From JANQTF01 sp036835375 (GTDB lineage Bacteria; Bacteroidota; Bacteroidia; J057): DNA of 17,731 nucleotides. Under the pieces are notes generated by a model. It was not told where the DNA came from. It saw only the letters and a list, made by a program, of their open reading frames with translations, and searched no databases. A program made the position numbers and the translations under genes. The DNA lies in NCBI GenBank assembly GCA_036835375.1, contig DAITMB010000105.1:1-17731 (forward strand). The letters are read 5' to 3'. Shown here in pieces: positions 7,185 to 15,170 of this stretch (within the stretch, counting starts at the first letter, position 1; each line of letters starts with the position of its first letter).

Positions 7185-7703
7185 TCATGCGTATCGCTCG
7201 CGAAGAATCTGGTAATGGTGCAGCTCATGCCCGGCCATGATGGCCATCATGGCTCGCAGGGACACCTCCGCACCATTGGCATTTCCTATCAACAAAAATT
7301 GTTCTTCCCGAAAAACTGTCGCCAGCGAGAGGGTATTTGCTCGAAGAAGCTGATAGTCTGCCAGCAAATGCGTCAGGTCTTGCTCGTTGAAGCGCCCGGC
7401 AGGCACGTAGGGATCCTGATCAAATCCCGCCAACGGGGTGCGGTCGCCACGCGAAATGCGAAAAGCACGATAGGCAAATATTCGTTCCGAGTCCATCAAG
7501 TGACCCAAGACCTCCTTCACAGACCATTTGTCGGCGGCATAGCGAAATGTATGTTTTTCTACAGGTAGGGAGTGGTACCATGCTGTGAGTACATCGCGCC
7601 CTTGTCGCAGCAGCGCCAAGGGATCCCGCCCAGCTACTTGATCAACATATGACTGATAAAACGGGTGGTACTCTTCGTTGGGAATTTGCCAGAGAGAATT
7701 CAT
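7185..7703 (-). CDS. DinB-like four-helix metal-binding protein (DinB_2 / YfiT type)
   Basis: 172 residues, typical for the DinB/YfiT superfamily of four-helix bundle proteins. Members bind a divalent metal through three histidines, and some act as thiol-dependent transferases. The expected ligands are visible: His68 in KEVLGHLMDSER, and His159 and His163 in the HxxxH of AGHELHHYQIL near the C-terminus. WSVKEVLGHLMDSERIFAYR (60-79) is the characteristic second-helix signature of the DinB_2 group. The real substrate is unknown. It ends in an ATGA overlap with a potential upstream start of rocD and starts 72 bases after folA, so it probably shares a transcript with one or both. A second, more distant DinB-like protein (DUF1569) is encoded at 16198-16641. 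Confidence 0.9.
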   Translation of the reverse strand: MNSLWQIPNEEYHPFYQSYVDQVAGRDPLALLRQGRDVLTAWYHSLPVEKHTFRYAADKWSVKEVLGHLMDSERIFAYRAFRISRGDRTPLAGFDQDPYVPAGRFNEQDLTHLLADYQLLRANTLSLATVFREEQFLLIGNANGAEVSLRAMMAIMAGHELHHYQILRERYA

Positions 7704-7775
7704 CGCGACCTTGAGCTAAGCTGGAAGAGCGGAACATCAAGCCACCTTCCCATTTTTGCTCTAAGGTAGAGAAAT

Positions 7776-8294
7776 TCAGTGACTGCTGCTAGTTGCTACC
7801 GCACTTCGCTTCCATTGGCGATAGGTAAAAGCATGGTCATTCTGCGCGTCTGCCTGGCAGGCCTCTACTGATACCAGCTCCCAACCTGACTGAGGATCAA
7901 AAGTGAAAAAAGTATCCCCATCCACCTCCGCATGGACCCAGGTCTCATACACTTGGTCCACCAGGTTCTTGTCCATCGCCAATTCGTAGAGGCTTCCACC
8001 TCCAATCAAAAAAGCCTCATCTTCTCCCTCCACTGCGGCGAGTGCAGCTTCAAAGGAATGATAAACCTCCACTCCTTCGGCTTGCCAGTCAAGCTGGGTC
8101 GTGACGACGAGATTTCTACGCTGGGGGAGCGGTTTGCCGATCGATTCGAAGGTTTTTCGGCCCATGATCACAGAATGGCCCAGCGTCAATTGCTTGAAGC
8201 GTTTTAAGTCGGCGCGGAGCCGCCAAGGCAGACCACCGTTATGGCCGATGACGTCGTTTTCGGATCTTGCGACGATGAGAGAGAGAAGTGCCAC
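7776..8294 (-). CDS. folA: Dihydrofolate reductase
   Basis: 172 residues from a GTG start, matching the normal length of 160-170. The enzyme uses NADPH to reduce dihydrofolate to tetrahydrofolate for thymidylate, purine and methionine synthesis. Features are SLIVARSENDVIG at the N-terminus, LPWRLRADLKRFK (22-34) with Asp29 as the likely proton donor, VIMGRKTFESIGKPLP (42-57) for NADPH binding, and IGGGSLY (97-103). There is no ATG in the frame before the conserved N-terminus; the only other upstream start seen is a TTG at 8468. That start would add 58 residues with no family resemblance and overlap uppP, so GTG at 8292-8294 is chosen. folA commonly lies beside thyA, but here it follows uppP by 115 bases and precedes the DinB-like gene. 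The C-terminal tail (about 163-172) is Ser/Ala-rich. Confidence 0.93.
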   Translation of the reverse strand: MALLSLIVARSENDVIGHNGGLPWRLRADLKRFKQLTLGHSVIMGRKTFESIGKPLPQRRNLVVTTQLDWQAEGVEVYHSFEAALAAVEGEDEAFLIGGGSLYELAMDKNLVDQVYETWVHAEVDGDTFFTFDPQSGWELVSVEACQADAQNDHAFTYRQWKRSAVATSSSH

Positions 8295-8409
8295 GAGCGA
8301 GGGAGAGTTGTAGAAGTCAAAAGCAGGGAAAAGTTCCCCATGAAAGCCATTTAGCGGGCTTGATGCAGGCGATGCCGCCGGAATGTTTAAGGGAGCATCA
8401 CGGCACAAG

Positions 8410-9222
8410 TCAAGAAAAGAGCGAATAGGCAATCGCAATGATTCCCACCACGGTGCAATACATGGCAAAGTAGTCCAATTTCGCCTTTTTGACGATGTGA
8501 ATCATCCAGGTACAGGCAGCCAGTCCAGACAAAAATGCCGCGAAAAATCCTGCGAGGAGCACGGAATTGGTGACCTCTACGACCTCGCCCACAGGTTCCT
8601 CAAAATACTCCAAGAGTTCGAGGGCTGTACCGCCCAGAATTACAGGGATGACCATGAGAAAGGAAAATCGCGCTGCCTTCTCCCGATCAATTCCAAGCAT
8701 CAGAGCTGTTGAGATCGTGGATCCAGAACGAGAAACACCGGGTAGCAAGGCAAAAGCTTGGGAAATGCCCACGACAAACGCTTTTCCGAAGGTAATTTCT
8801 CCCAGCTCAGAACCAGAAGATTGAATGCGTGAAGACAGGAACAGAAGGGCTGCGGTGACAAGCAACATCAATCCCACAAGTAAAATTTGCCCGGAAAACA
8901 ATTCATCCAGCAGGTCTCCAAGCAGCACATAAGTAATTCCGACTGGGACCATCGACACCAACACGTATGCTGCGAATTTGGTCGAATCATTCCATTCAAA
9001 TCGAAAGAGGTCTCGGAGGATGGCCCCAATGTCCTTGTAATAGACTACCACAGTGCTCAGCGCAGTGGCGGCGTGAACGACTGCCGAAAAAAGCACGGCA
9101 TTTTCCTCAAATTGAACGCCTAAGAGGGCTTTACCAATTTCTAAGTGACCACTGCTGGAGACAGGCAAGAATTCTGTGAAGCCCTGGATGATCCCCAGGA
9201 TGATGGATTCGAAAAAATTCAT
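8410..9222 (-). CDS. uppP: Undecaprenyl-diphosphatase
   Basis: 270 residues, full length for the BacA/UppP family. This inner-membrane enzyme removes a phosphate from undecaprenyl pyrophosphate so the lipid carrier can be reused for peptidoglycan and other surface polymers; overproduction gives bacitracin resistance. The two active-site blocks are intact: QGFTEFLPVSSSGH (13-26, with Glu17 and His26) and PGVSRSGST (161-169, with Arg165). Seven or eight hydrophobic helices span the protein. It follows the DUF3098 gene by 215 bases and is part of the Bacteroidota ftsX - DUF3098 - uppP neighbourhood, linking division and wall synthesis. The start is ATG at 9222. Confidence 0.96.
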   Translation of the reverse strand: MNFFESIILGIIQGFTEFLPVSSSGHLEIGKALLGVQFEENAVLFSAVVHAATALSTVVVYYKDIGAILRDLFRFEWNDSTKFAAYVLVSMVPVGITYVLLGDLLDELFSGQILLVGLMLLVTAALLFLSSRIQSSGSELGEITFGKAFVVGISQAFALLPGVSRSGSTISTALMLGIDREKAARFSFLMVIPVILGGTALELLEYFEEPVGEVVEVTNSVLLAGFFAAFLSGLAACTWMIHIVKKAKLDYFAMYCTVVGIIAIAYSLFS

Positions 9223-9357
9223 TCGCTTTTGACTGGTTGGATTCGGGAGGAAGAGGTAGGCTATGAACGGGTGCCTGCCTCACACGCTGATTTATCGGGG
9301 GGAGGTCGCAAAGAGCGTGACCCCCTTCACCAACACAGGATCGGGGAGATGTCACTG

Positions 9358-9389
9358 CAAAAGTGAAATAAATGCTTAGTGAGCACCAA
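9358..9389 (-). promoter_or_regulatory. Possible Bacteroidota-type promoter for uppP
   Basis: On the minus strand TTG (9387-9389) is followed after 21 bases by CACTTTTG (9358-9365), seven of eight matches to TAnnTTTG. This would start transcription near 9351 and leave a leader of about 130 bases before uppP. The site is in the 215-base gap after the DUF3098 gene. The match is short and could be chance. Confidence 0.25.
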
Positions 9390-9437
9390 GGAGGATGTCC
9401 AGATGGACGAATTTTACGCGTGAGCCGCCGCTGGTCT

Positions 9438-9815
9438 TTATGCTGACTCCGCGGGGGTCTGGGCGAGGCGAGCAGACTTGGGGCGATACATGATAGCATA
9501 CACGACTTCAATGAAGCCGCCAATCACCAGCACAGGCGCTATGTGCAGCGGTACCGAAAACTGTGTCGCATCCACAAACTCTTTTGAGCTCATCAACACA
9601 AAGCCCAGGATGATGACAGCGATCCCCGAAAGCAGGAGGATATAGTTCATCCGCGTGAAAGGAAGCGCATCTACATGCTTCTCCACTCGGACCGATTTTG
9701 GGGTAGGCCGCTTGGATTCTATTTTTGATTCTGAGGCTGCCTGTGTGGTCTTGACAATGCGCTTGCCGGGTACAGAAGCAGCGGGTTTCTGGGGCCGATT
9801 GGGAGTTTTTGCCAT
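9438..9815 (-). CDS. DUF3098 family membrane protein
   Basis: 125 residues from the ATG at 9815; a TTG two codons upstream is also in frame but less likely. A basic, Lys/Pro/Ser-rich cytoplasmic tail (1-50) precedes two membrane helices (about 57-76 and 92-110). The sequence MNYILLLSGIAVIILGFVLMS (56-76) and the closing VYAIMYRPK are typical of DUF3098, a small family found almost only in Bacteroidota next to ftsX. No biochemical function is established. The N-terminal tail is longer than in most members as I recall them. It lies 86 bases after ftsX and is very probably co-transcribed with it, suggesting a link to division or envelope synthesis. Confidence 0.88.
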   Translation of the reverse strand: MAKTPNRPQKPAASVPGKRIVKTTQAASESKIESKRPTPKSVRVEKHVDALPFTRMNYILLLSGIAVIILGFVLMSSKEFVDATQFSVPLHIAPVLVIGGFIEVVYAIMYRPKSARLAQTPAESA

Positions 9816-9901
9816 GATCAAGGAAGTTGTGAACTAAGCGAGTGGCCTACTGGCCAAGGTGTTATACGATTCAAAAGTCGGGTCTCTTGCAGTTCGAATG
9901 T

Positions 9902-10807
9902 TTAGTCCTGCATGAGTTGATCCAGATTTTTGTGAAGATAGCGGTTGACAGCGACATAGCTACCCAGCCAGCCAAGCAGGACGCCAAGTAAGACAATTCC
10001 ACCTAGCAATCCAATAAAGGCCGGGCTGCGAAGATGCCAGGAAGGCAGCGGTGCAGGGGACCATTTTACCAGCATCCACCAAGCGCTGAGAATGAGGGCA
10101 CAGGCAAGTGATCCTGAAATGCCTCCTTGAAGCAGGCCCTTGAGAACAAATGGTCGCCGGATGAAGGCGTCTTTGGCTCCAATGAGCTGCATGCTGCGGA
10201 TGGCGAGGCGCTGCCCGTAAATCCCCAGCCGAATGGTGCCGAAGATGAGATACAGTGCAATGACCAGCAGCACAACCCCCACGCCCAGCATGAGCCAGGA
10301 AATTACCCGAAGGTTTTGTTGCAACTGCAGAATCTCCTCTAGCGGATATTCCACCGAAAGCACCATCACTTGCCCAGTGAGCTGCGCCTTGATTTTGTTC
10401 AGGCTGTCGCGCTGAATGTAATTTGGCCACAGCTTGATCCGAAAGGAGGCAGGCAGAGGATTTACTTCCTCGCCCAGAGACAAACTCAGCTCTTCACCAA
10501 ACTTATCCTGAAATTCCTTCAGCGCCTCCTCTTTGGACACGTAAGTGACTGTATTGGCATATGGCGCGCGACTAAGGTCTCTTGCCAGTTGGTCCAAAAA
10601 CACCTTTTCGGCATCATCTTGCACCTGCACATCCAAACTCACCTCCTCTTCGAGCCGCTTGGAATACTGGCTTCCGAGCAGCAAATAGGAGGCAAACAGA
10701 CCCAAAAAAAAGAGCATCAAGGCCATGCTCACCGTAGTGGTGAGAAAGGCGCTGCGCATGCGTTGCTTGAAGTAGCGCTGAGGGAATCCACTGGGTTGCT
10801 TGGCCAC
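9902..10807 (-). CDS. ftsX: Cell division protein FtsX (ABC transporter permease-like)
   Basis: 301 residues from a GTG start. FtsX pairs with the ATPase FtsE at the division site and activates peptidoglycan hydrolases. The topology fits: a basic N-terminus, a first helix at about 24-45, a periplasmic domain (46-165) with the family-typical VTYVSKEEALKEFQDKFG (87-104), and three further helices near 168-190, 228-247 and 262-285. GTIRLGIYGQRLAIRSMQLIGA (190-211) is the conserved cytoplasmic loop of FtsX. The first ATG (10757-10759) falls inside the conserved RYFKQRMRSAF and is too late. GTG at 10807 gives a normal-length N-terminus; TTG at 10900, just after the phr stop, would add 31 residues without family support. 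ftsE is not in the window, as is common in Bacteroidota. Confidence 0.9.
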   Translation of the reverse strand: MAKQPSGFPQRYFKQRMRSAFLTTTVSMALMLFFLGLFASYLLLGSQYSKRLEEEVSLDVQVQDDAEKVFLDQLARDLSRAPYANTVTYVSKEEALKEFQDKFGEELSLSLGEEVNPLPASFRIKLWPNYIQRDSLNKIKAQLTGQVMVLSVEYPLEEILQLQQNLRVISWLMLGVGVVLLVIALYLIFGTIRLGIYGQRLAIRSMQLIGAKDAFIRRPFVLKGLLQGGISGSLACALILSAWWMLVKWSPAPLPSWHLRSPAFIGLLGGIVLLGVLLGWLGSYVAVNRYLHKNLDQLMQD

Positions 10808-10904
10808 GAGAGCAAAGGTAGCTGTCAATCTCGAAAAGAACGCACTTGAGTTGGAATTTCCATTCAAGATCCTGCTTCTCTTTACCCCCCAGAAAGACAA
10901 TCGT

Positions 10905-12224
10905 TCACGCCTTAGATCCAGTAACGCCTTTGAGGGCTACTTGGTAGGCTTCGAGGCAGCGGTCACGTGCCATTTTGTGCTCGACGATGGGCTTCGCATA
11001 GGCTGGCGTGCCATATTCCGGCACCCAACGGCGGACATACTTGGCCTGCGGATCAAACTTTTTCATCTGGCTCTCCGGATTAAAAATTCGAAAGTAAGGC
11101 GCTGCATCGGTCCCCGATCCCGCCGCCCATTGCCACCCGCCGTTGTTAGAGGACAATTCGAAGTCGAGAAGTTTTTCGGCAAAATACGCTTCCCCTTTTC
11201 GCCAATCGAGGAGCAAATGCTTAGACAGGAAGCTCGCCGTCACCATGCGCACGCGATTGTGCATGAAACCCGTCTCGTTGAGCTGCCGCATCCCAGCATC
11301 CACCAGCGGGTAGCCCGTGCGACCTGCACACCATGCCGCAAATGCGGCCTCATCCTCTCGCCATTTCACCGCCTCGTATTCGGGGCGAAAGGCATTGTCC
11401 GCCACATGTGGGAAATTCCACAAGATTTGCATGTAGAATTCACGCCATATCAGTTCGTTGAGGTAAATCTCATTGAGCGCTTGGGCCACCCGCACGAGCT
11501 TGCGGATGCTCATGGTGCCGAATCGAAGATGCAATCCAATCCGCGAGGTTCCTTCTATGCCCGGAAAGTCGCGCTGCTGATCATACACTTTGATGATCTC
11601 CTTGTCGGGGATTCGTGGTGGAAAAAATATGCCTGTGCGAGCAAATCCCATAGACTCCAGACTCGGGAGGGCCAGGGGGCTGGATTTCCAGAACGACCCG
11701 AAATGCGCTTCTGTCGGATTTGCGCGCAGCAAATCGGCGCTGAGCTTCGCCTTCCAGTTGCGAGCGTAGGGGCTGAATACCGTGTAGGCCTTGCCCTGCT
11801 GGGTGAGAATGGAGGTCTTTTCGAAGATCACCTGGTCCTGGAAGGTGTGAAAGCTGACCCCTTGCGTTTGAAGCATCGCTGCCATCTCTCCATCGCGCAG
11901 CCTAGCGTAGGGCTCATAGTCGTGGTTGGTGTACACTGCTTCAATCGGATGATCCAACAAAAGCTGTGGCCAAATCTGAGTAGGCGAACCGTGCTTCACT
12001 ACCAGCGTGGAGCCGAAAGCGGCGAGCTGTGTTTGCAGTTCGCTGAGGGTATCGTGGATGAATTCTACCCGCGCATCCTGTTGGGGCAAGGATCCCAGAA
12101 TTTCGGTGTCAAAAATAAAGACAGGGATCACAGGTCGTCCGGCAGTCAGCGCCTGAAAAAGACCGGCGTTGTCATCGAGTCGTAAGTCACGACGGAACCA
12201 AAAAGCGGTGTATCGTTCACGCAT
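10905..12224 (-). CDS. phr: Class I deoxyribodipyrimidine photolyase (cryptochrome/photolyase family)
   Basis: 439 residues from the ATG at 12224; a TTG seven codons upstream is less likely. It repairs UV-made cyclobutane pyrimidine dimers with blue light. The N-terminal antenna-binding domain opens with AFWFRRDLRLDDNAG (7-21). The C-terminal FAD domain has RIGLHLRFGTMSIRKL (228-243), WREFYMQILWNFPH (260-273), TGYPLVDAGMRQL (303-315), FMHNRVRMVTASF (320-332) and NNGGWQWAAGSGTDAAPYF (360-378). Trp364, Trp341 and Trp298 align by context with the electron-transfer tryptophan triad of the E. coli enzyme. These motifs point to CPD photolyase and not to a (6-4) or DASH type; this assignment is by motif memory. 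Its stop lies 97 bases before the ftsX start. It is divergent from the secreted-protein gene on the plus strand. Confidence 0.93.
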   Translation of the reverse strand: MRERYTAFWFRRDLRLDDNAGLFQALTAGRPVIPVFIFDTEILGSLPQQDARVEFIHDTLSELQTQLAAFGSTLVVKHGSPTQIWPQLLLDHPIEAVYTNHDYEPYARLRDGEMAAMLQTQGVSFHTFQDQVIFEKTSILTQQGKAYTVFSPYARNWKAKLSADLLRANPTEAHFGSFWKSSPLALPSLESMGFARTGIFFPPRIPDKEIIKVYDQQRDFPGIEGTSRIGLHLRFGTMSIRKLVRVAQALNEIYLNELIWREFYMQILWNFPHVADNAFRPEYEAVKWREDEAAFAAWCAGRTGYPLVDAGMRQLNETGFMHNRVRMVTASFLSKHLLLDWRKGEAYFAEKLLDFELSSNNGGWQWAAGSGTDAAPYFRIFNPESQMKKFDPQAKYVRRWVPEYGTPAYAKPIVEHKMARDRCLEAYQVALKGVTGSKA

Positions 12225-12563
12225 GAGAGCTGGAAATGAGAGCAACTTGTGCAGATCGTTGGGAGGAATGGTTGCGGCGTATGGCTAGCGAGCAAGTGTG
12301 AGAAGGGACAATGTAGGCATTCAACGCAGATGTGTGTCGATGAAATTTGGAAAAATTCAGCAATATGGAAGAGGAAACGCTGGTAGCCGTTAACCGAATG
12401 TAGAAACGATTGTTTGGTAGAGGTACGTTCGAAAAAACCTGGATAGGTGCCATCTACAGCTGAGAGAACAACTCTGGACCCTCCTCCAACCCATGCACAG
12501 CAAAGCACGAAGAGCTTGTGGAATTGCCTTCCTTTCTCGACCTTAAACCTAAATCATGTATTG
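12225..12563. other. 339-base divergent intergenic region
   Basis: This gap separates phr (leftward) from the secreted-protein gene (rightward) and should hold both promoters. I see no convincing TAnnTTTG element with a correctly spaced upstream TTG on either strand, no strong hairpin, and no credible small gene. Open frames that run through it are extensions of the flanking genes past their likely starts. Confidence 0.4.
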
Positions 12564-14222
12564 ATGATGAAAAGATGGATTGTTTTGGCCATTCCTCTGC
12601 TGTTCATGGTAGAATCGGGCTGGTGTCAGCGTGAGTTGGGTAGATATTGGATCAAGGACATGGCAAAAATGCCACGATTGGCGCCTTATGAGTCGCTGGA
12701 TTATGGGGGCTTTATGGTCTATTCCATGTATGACCCGGTGCAGAAAGTGGGCGAGAGCGATCTGATCTATCTTTGGCGGCCCGAATTTGGCGGCTATCAG
12801 CGGCGTCGACTCACAAGATTCGATTTATTCATGGAGTCAAAGTGGGAAACGGAGTTCCGATTGGAACAGCAAGAAGATATTTTTTACTTTTTCGAAAAAG
12901 AAGATACCGCCGTCGTGCTCTCGGCCTTGCTTGACTTCAGGACCAAGTCCCAGCGGGTGTATGCACGCTTTTTCGACCCGGAAGATGGTAGCCTTCTCCG
13001 TCAAGATCTCCTTGCCACATACACTGGCACCGCCGAGGCTCCGTTGCTTTTCACCACTTCTGCGGACAAGAAAGTATTGCTCTTCTTCCAATTGCGTAGA
13101 ACCAGAGACCGAAACCGCGTCATCCTCTATACCGACTTTATTCACCCCAATGGCGATTTGGCGTGGAGGGCGATGAAGACCGACGAGATATTGTTTCGAT
13201 CCTACACCAGTTCATTGCAACCGCTGGAAGATGGCCTGGTGATCATGCCCGATCGCAAAGACCAGCTGTTGGATGTGGGCATTGATGGTGAAGGATATTT
13301 GTATCTGAGTAGTTTTATTCGGCCCGACCAGCTGGAAATCAGAAGGTATTCCCCTCGCACGCAAGAGACCAAGGCCCTTAGCTGGGAAGGATTTCCCCGT
13401 CCCGAAGAGATGAAATATCTCTACGATACAGGATTTCCTCCCTACCACATGGCGCCAGGGCAGCTCTACGTTCCTATGGCCGAGCGCACCACACGGGGCG
13501 TCACCCGGGGAACCCATGCCTTTGAGCTCATTCACTTTGATTTTGTAGCCGGGACAGTCCAGCCTTCTCACCACATCAAGACACAGTCCAGCCTCCTCGT
13601 GGCAATCGAAAAGTCGCGGGAAGAGATCAACAGCCGCCGCCTCAAAGTCTTTGATTCCTATGTCGTTCGCGACCTCCGCACGCTGTCCGACGGTAGAACC
13701 TGGATGCTCACGCAGTATTTTACGCACGACAACTTCCGCGCCATGGCTTCCTCTGCACCAGACATTTACCGTGGCCAGGAACACGAGATCGGAGAGCTGA
13801 TTTTCTTTGTGTTTGACACACTGGGTCAACCGGAGCAGGCCATTATCATTCCGACTTATCAACTGATCCGCAGCGCGCGCGACCGCATGACACAGCATGC
13901 CCACGTGCATTTCGACGAGAAAAATGGAGAAATTCGCTTGTTGATGCGAGAAGACTCCGGCGACGACTACCGAGGAACTGCCCGGATCTACCATCGGCGC
14001 CTGGATCTGAAGACTGGCACTGTCTCCCCCCGAAAGCTGGTCTATGAAGCTGATCGCCGCCTCCACAACACGCCGTTTGCCTTCGTAGAGTGGATCAATC
14101 GCGACATTCTCAGCTTTCTGAGCTACGAAGGAGAGGACGAGCGAATGTTTGCCATGACTGTGAATCTTGCGCAGCCATTGGAAGAGGAGATGGCCCAAGA
14201 AGAAGCGAAGGGTAACCGATAG
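12564..14222 (+). CDS. Secreted protein of unknown family, possibly beta-propeller-like
   Basis: 552 residues from the tandem ATGs at 12564 and 12567. A Sec signal peptide is clear: MMKRW, then hydrophobic IVLAIPLLFMV, then cleavage near WC/QREL. This leaves Gln at the new N-terminus, as is common in Bacteroidota; the residues before Cys do not make a good lipobox. The frame stays open upstream to GTG 12447, but those residues precede the signal peptide and are rejected. The mature part is rich in short beta-strands with charged turns, repeated patterns such as 'dg.l...r' and 'f.y.D.', and many Arg, Asp and Tyr. This resembles repetitive beta-sheet surface proteins, but I recognise no specific family and no catalytic motif. 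No C-terminal type IX sorting domain is seen; the end is an acidic EEEMAQEEAKGNR. It stands alone, divergent from phr. Confidence 0.8.
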   Translation: MMKRWIVLAIPLLFMVESGWCQRELGRYWIKDMAKMPRLAPYESLDYGGFMVYSMYDPVQKVGESDLIYLWRPEFGGYQRRRLTRFDLFMESKWETEFRLEQQEDIFYFFEKEDTAVVLSALLDFRTKSQRVYARFFDPEDGSLLRQDLLATYTGTAEAPLLFTTSADKKVLLFFQLRRTRDRNRVILYTDFIHPNGDLAWRAMKTDEILFRSYTSSLQPLEDGLVIMPDRKDQLLDVGIDGEGYLYLSSFIRPDQLEIRRYSPRTQETKALSWEGFPRPEEMKYLYDTGFPPYHMAPGQLYVPMAERTTRGVTRGTHAFELIHFDFVAGTVQPSHHIKTQSSLLVAIEKSREEINSRRLKVFDSYVVRDLRTLSDGRTWMLTQYFTHDNFRAMASSAPDIYRGQEHEIGELIFFVFDTLGQPEQAIIIPTYQLIRSARDRMTQHAHVHFDEKNGEIRLLMREDSGDDYRGTARIYHRRLDLKTGTVSPRKLVYEADRRLHNTPFAFVEWINRDILSFLSYEGEDERMFAMTVNLAQPLEEEMAQEEAKGNR

Positions 14223-14384
14223 GTGGATAACTTTTGAAGAAGCGCGATTTGTCTAGTTTCTGTTGAAGGCAATATGTTGCTCCTATGTGGAACAGACATC
14301 CAACGGGTTGGGCGCCTACCCCACAAAAAACCATAATCATTTATGAATACGTTCACAAATTATACATATTTATACTGAAAAAGC

Positions 14385-14754
14385 ATGATTCCGAGAACAC
14401 TGACCCCCATTGTGCACAGGAAAATCGGTACAGGTAAGGCTATCATGGTCATTGGCCCCAGACAAGTGGGGAAGACAACGCTCATACAAAAAGAGCTGAA
14501 AGGCCTGGAGGTCGCTTTTTTTGATGGAGATGATCCTACCCTATAAACTGTCCTTGGCAAGGTCTTATTTTTGGCGGACTACCCAGCAACAAGAAGTCGA
14601 TTATGAAGAAGAAGTCAGTCAGGAAATATTCGGATTCGAGTTTAAATGGAATCCAAACAAAAAAGCAGTATTGCCGAAAACATTCGCAGACAGATACCAA
14701 GCGACAGGAAAATTAATCAACCAGGAAAATTTCAGGGAATTTGTTGTGATTTGA
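14385..14754 (+). pseudogene. AAA ATPase / DUF4143 protein, internally deleted remnant
   Basis: The first frame (ATG 14385 to TAA 14544-14546, 53 codons) gives the N-terminus of the AAA_14/DUF4143 ATPase family: MIPRTLTPI, then the Walker A loop GPRQVGKTTL, then FFDGDDPTL. The second frame (up to TGA 14752-14754) gives the family's C-terminus: SYFWRTTQQQEVDYEEE, then FEFKWNPNKKAVLPKTF, then a closing NQENFREF. Intact members are about 380 residues, so roughly 250 residues in between, including Walker B and the sensor region, are missing, and the two parts are in different frames. The junction lies near 14535-14550. Such proteins are common accessory genes in Bacteroidota, suspected to act in toxin-antitoxin or defence roles; none is possible for this copy. 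The upstream 45 bases are very AT-rich. Confidence 0.85.
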
Positions 14755-14829
14755 CCAGCCTGAGCCTACTGTTCTCACCCAAAAAACCAACCTCCATCAC
14801 AAATCGTCAACGCAGAATTGCTTACCTTT

Positions 14830-14929
14830 NNNNNNNNNNNNNNNNNNNNNNNNNNNNNNNNNNNNNNNNNNNNNNNNNNNNNNNNNNNNNNNNNNNNNNN
14901 NNNNNNNNNNNNNNNNNNNNNNNNNNNNN
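14830..14929. other. Scaffold gap (100 Ns)
   Basis: A run of exactly 100 N is the usual placeholder for a gap of unknown size between contigs. The sequence on the right enters a coding region in mid-gene (Rpn-type nuclease), so the gap removes at least the front of that gene. The true distance between the flanks is unknown. Confidence 0.97.
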
Positions 14930-15116
14930 TGAAGACAGTTTGAAATACTACCGAGATCTTAAAAATGTGGTGGATACATCGAGAAAAGAAGGCGTTAAAG
15001 AGGGTAGAGTGGAAAGAAACCTTGAAATTGCCCGCATGATGAAGTCCAAAGGGATGCCAAATGCGGAGATCACTGAGATGACGGGGTTGAGTGAGGAGGA
15101 GATCAATCAATTATGA
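14930..15116 (+). CDS. Rpn-family recombination-promoting nuclease / PD-(D/E)XK transposase, C-terminal part
   Basis: The frame enters from the gap and ends at TGA 15114-15116, leaving 61 residues. DSLKYYRDLKNVVDTSRKEG followed by a Lys/Glu/Arg-rich coiled stretch and the closing LEIARMMKSKGMPNAEI and TEMTGLSEEEINQL are typical of the tail of the Rpn/PD-(D/E)XK 'putative transposase' family, whose members usually have about 300 residues. The catalytic nuclease domain would lie in the unsequenced gap. Rpn proteins cut DNA and promote RecA-independent recombination in E. coli. They are often multi-copy, which could explain why assembly broke here. Whether the gene is intact cannot be judged. 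The pre-gap sequence in the same reading frame is not part of it. Confidence 0.75.
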
Positions 15117-15170
15117 GAAAGCCTGTCTAACCCAATCGTTTTCGTTCCTAAGCCACAAACTCAACCAACA

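Noticed and set aside
7063..7188. 42-residue N-terminal extension of rocD overlapping the DinB-like gene
   Set aside because: The extra residues show no family resemblance, and an ATG directly before the conserved N-terminus (7062) gives the expected length.
10800..12185. 461-codon open frame on the plus strand opposite phr
   Set aside because: It is fully antisense to a clear photolyase gene, has no recognisable domains, and its composition (many Arg, His, Cys, Leu) is that of a reverse-strand shadow.
13212..14198. 328-codon open frame on the minus strand opposite the secreted-protein gene
   Set aside because: The plus strand has a clear signal peptide and protein-like sequence over the same stretch; the minus frame looks like a shadow of it.
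14646..15116. A single 156-codon frame running through the 100 Ns
   Set aside because: Its first part is an out-of-frame reading of the DUF4143 C-terminus; only the part after the gap is real coding sequence. Continuity through Ns of unknown number has no meaning.
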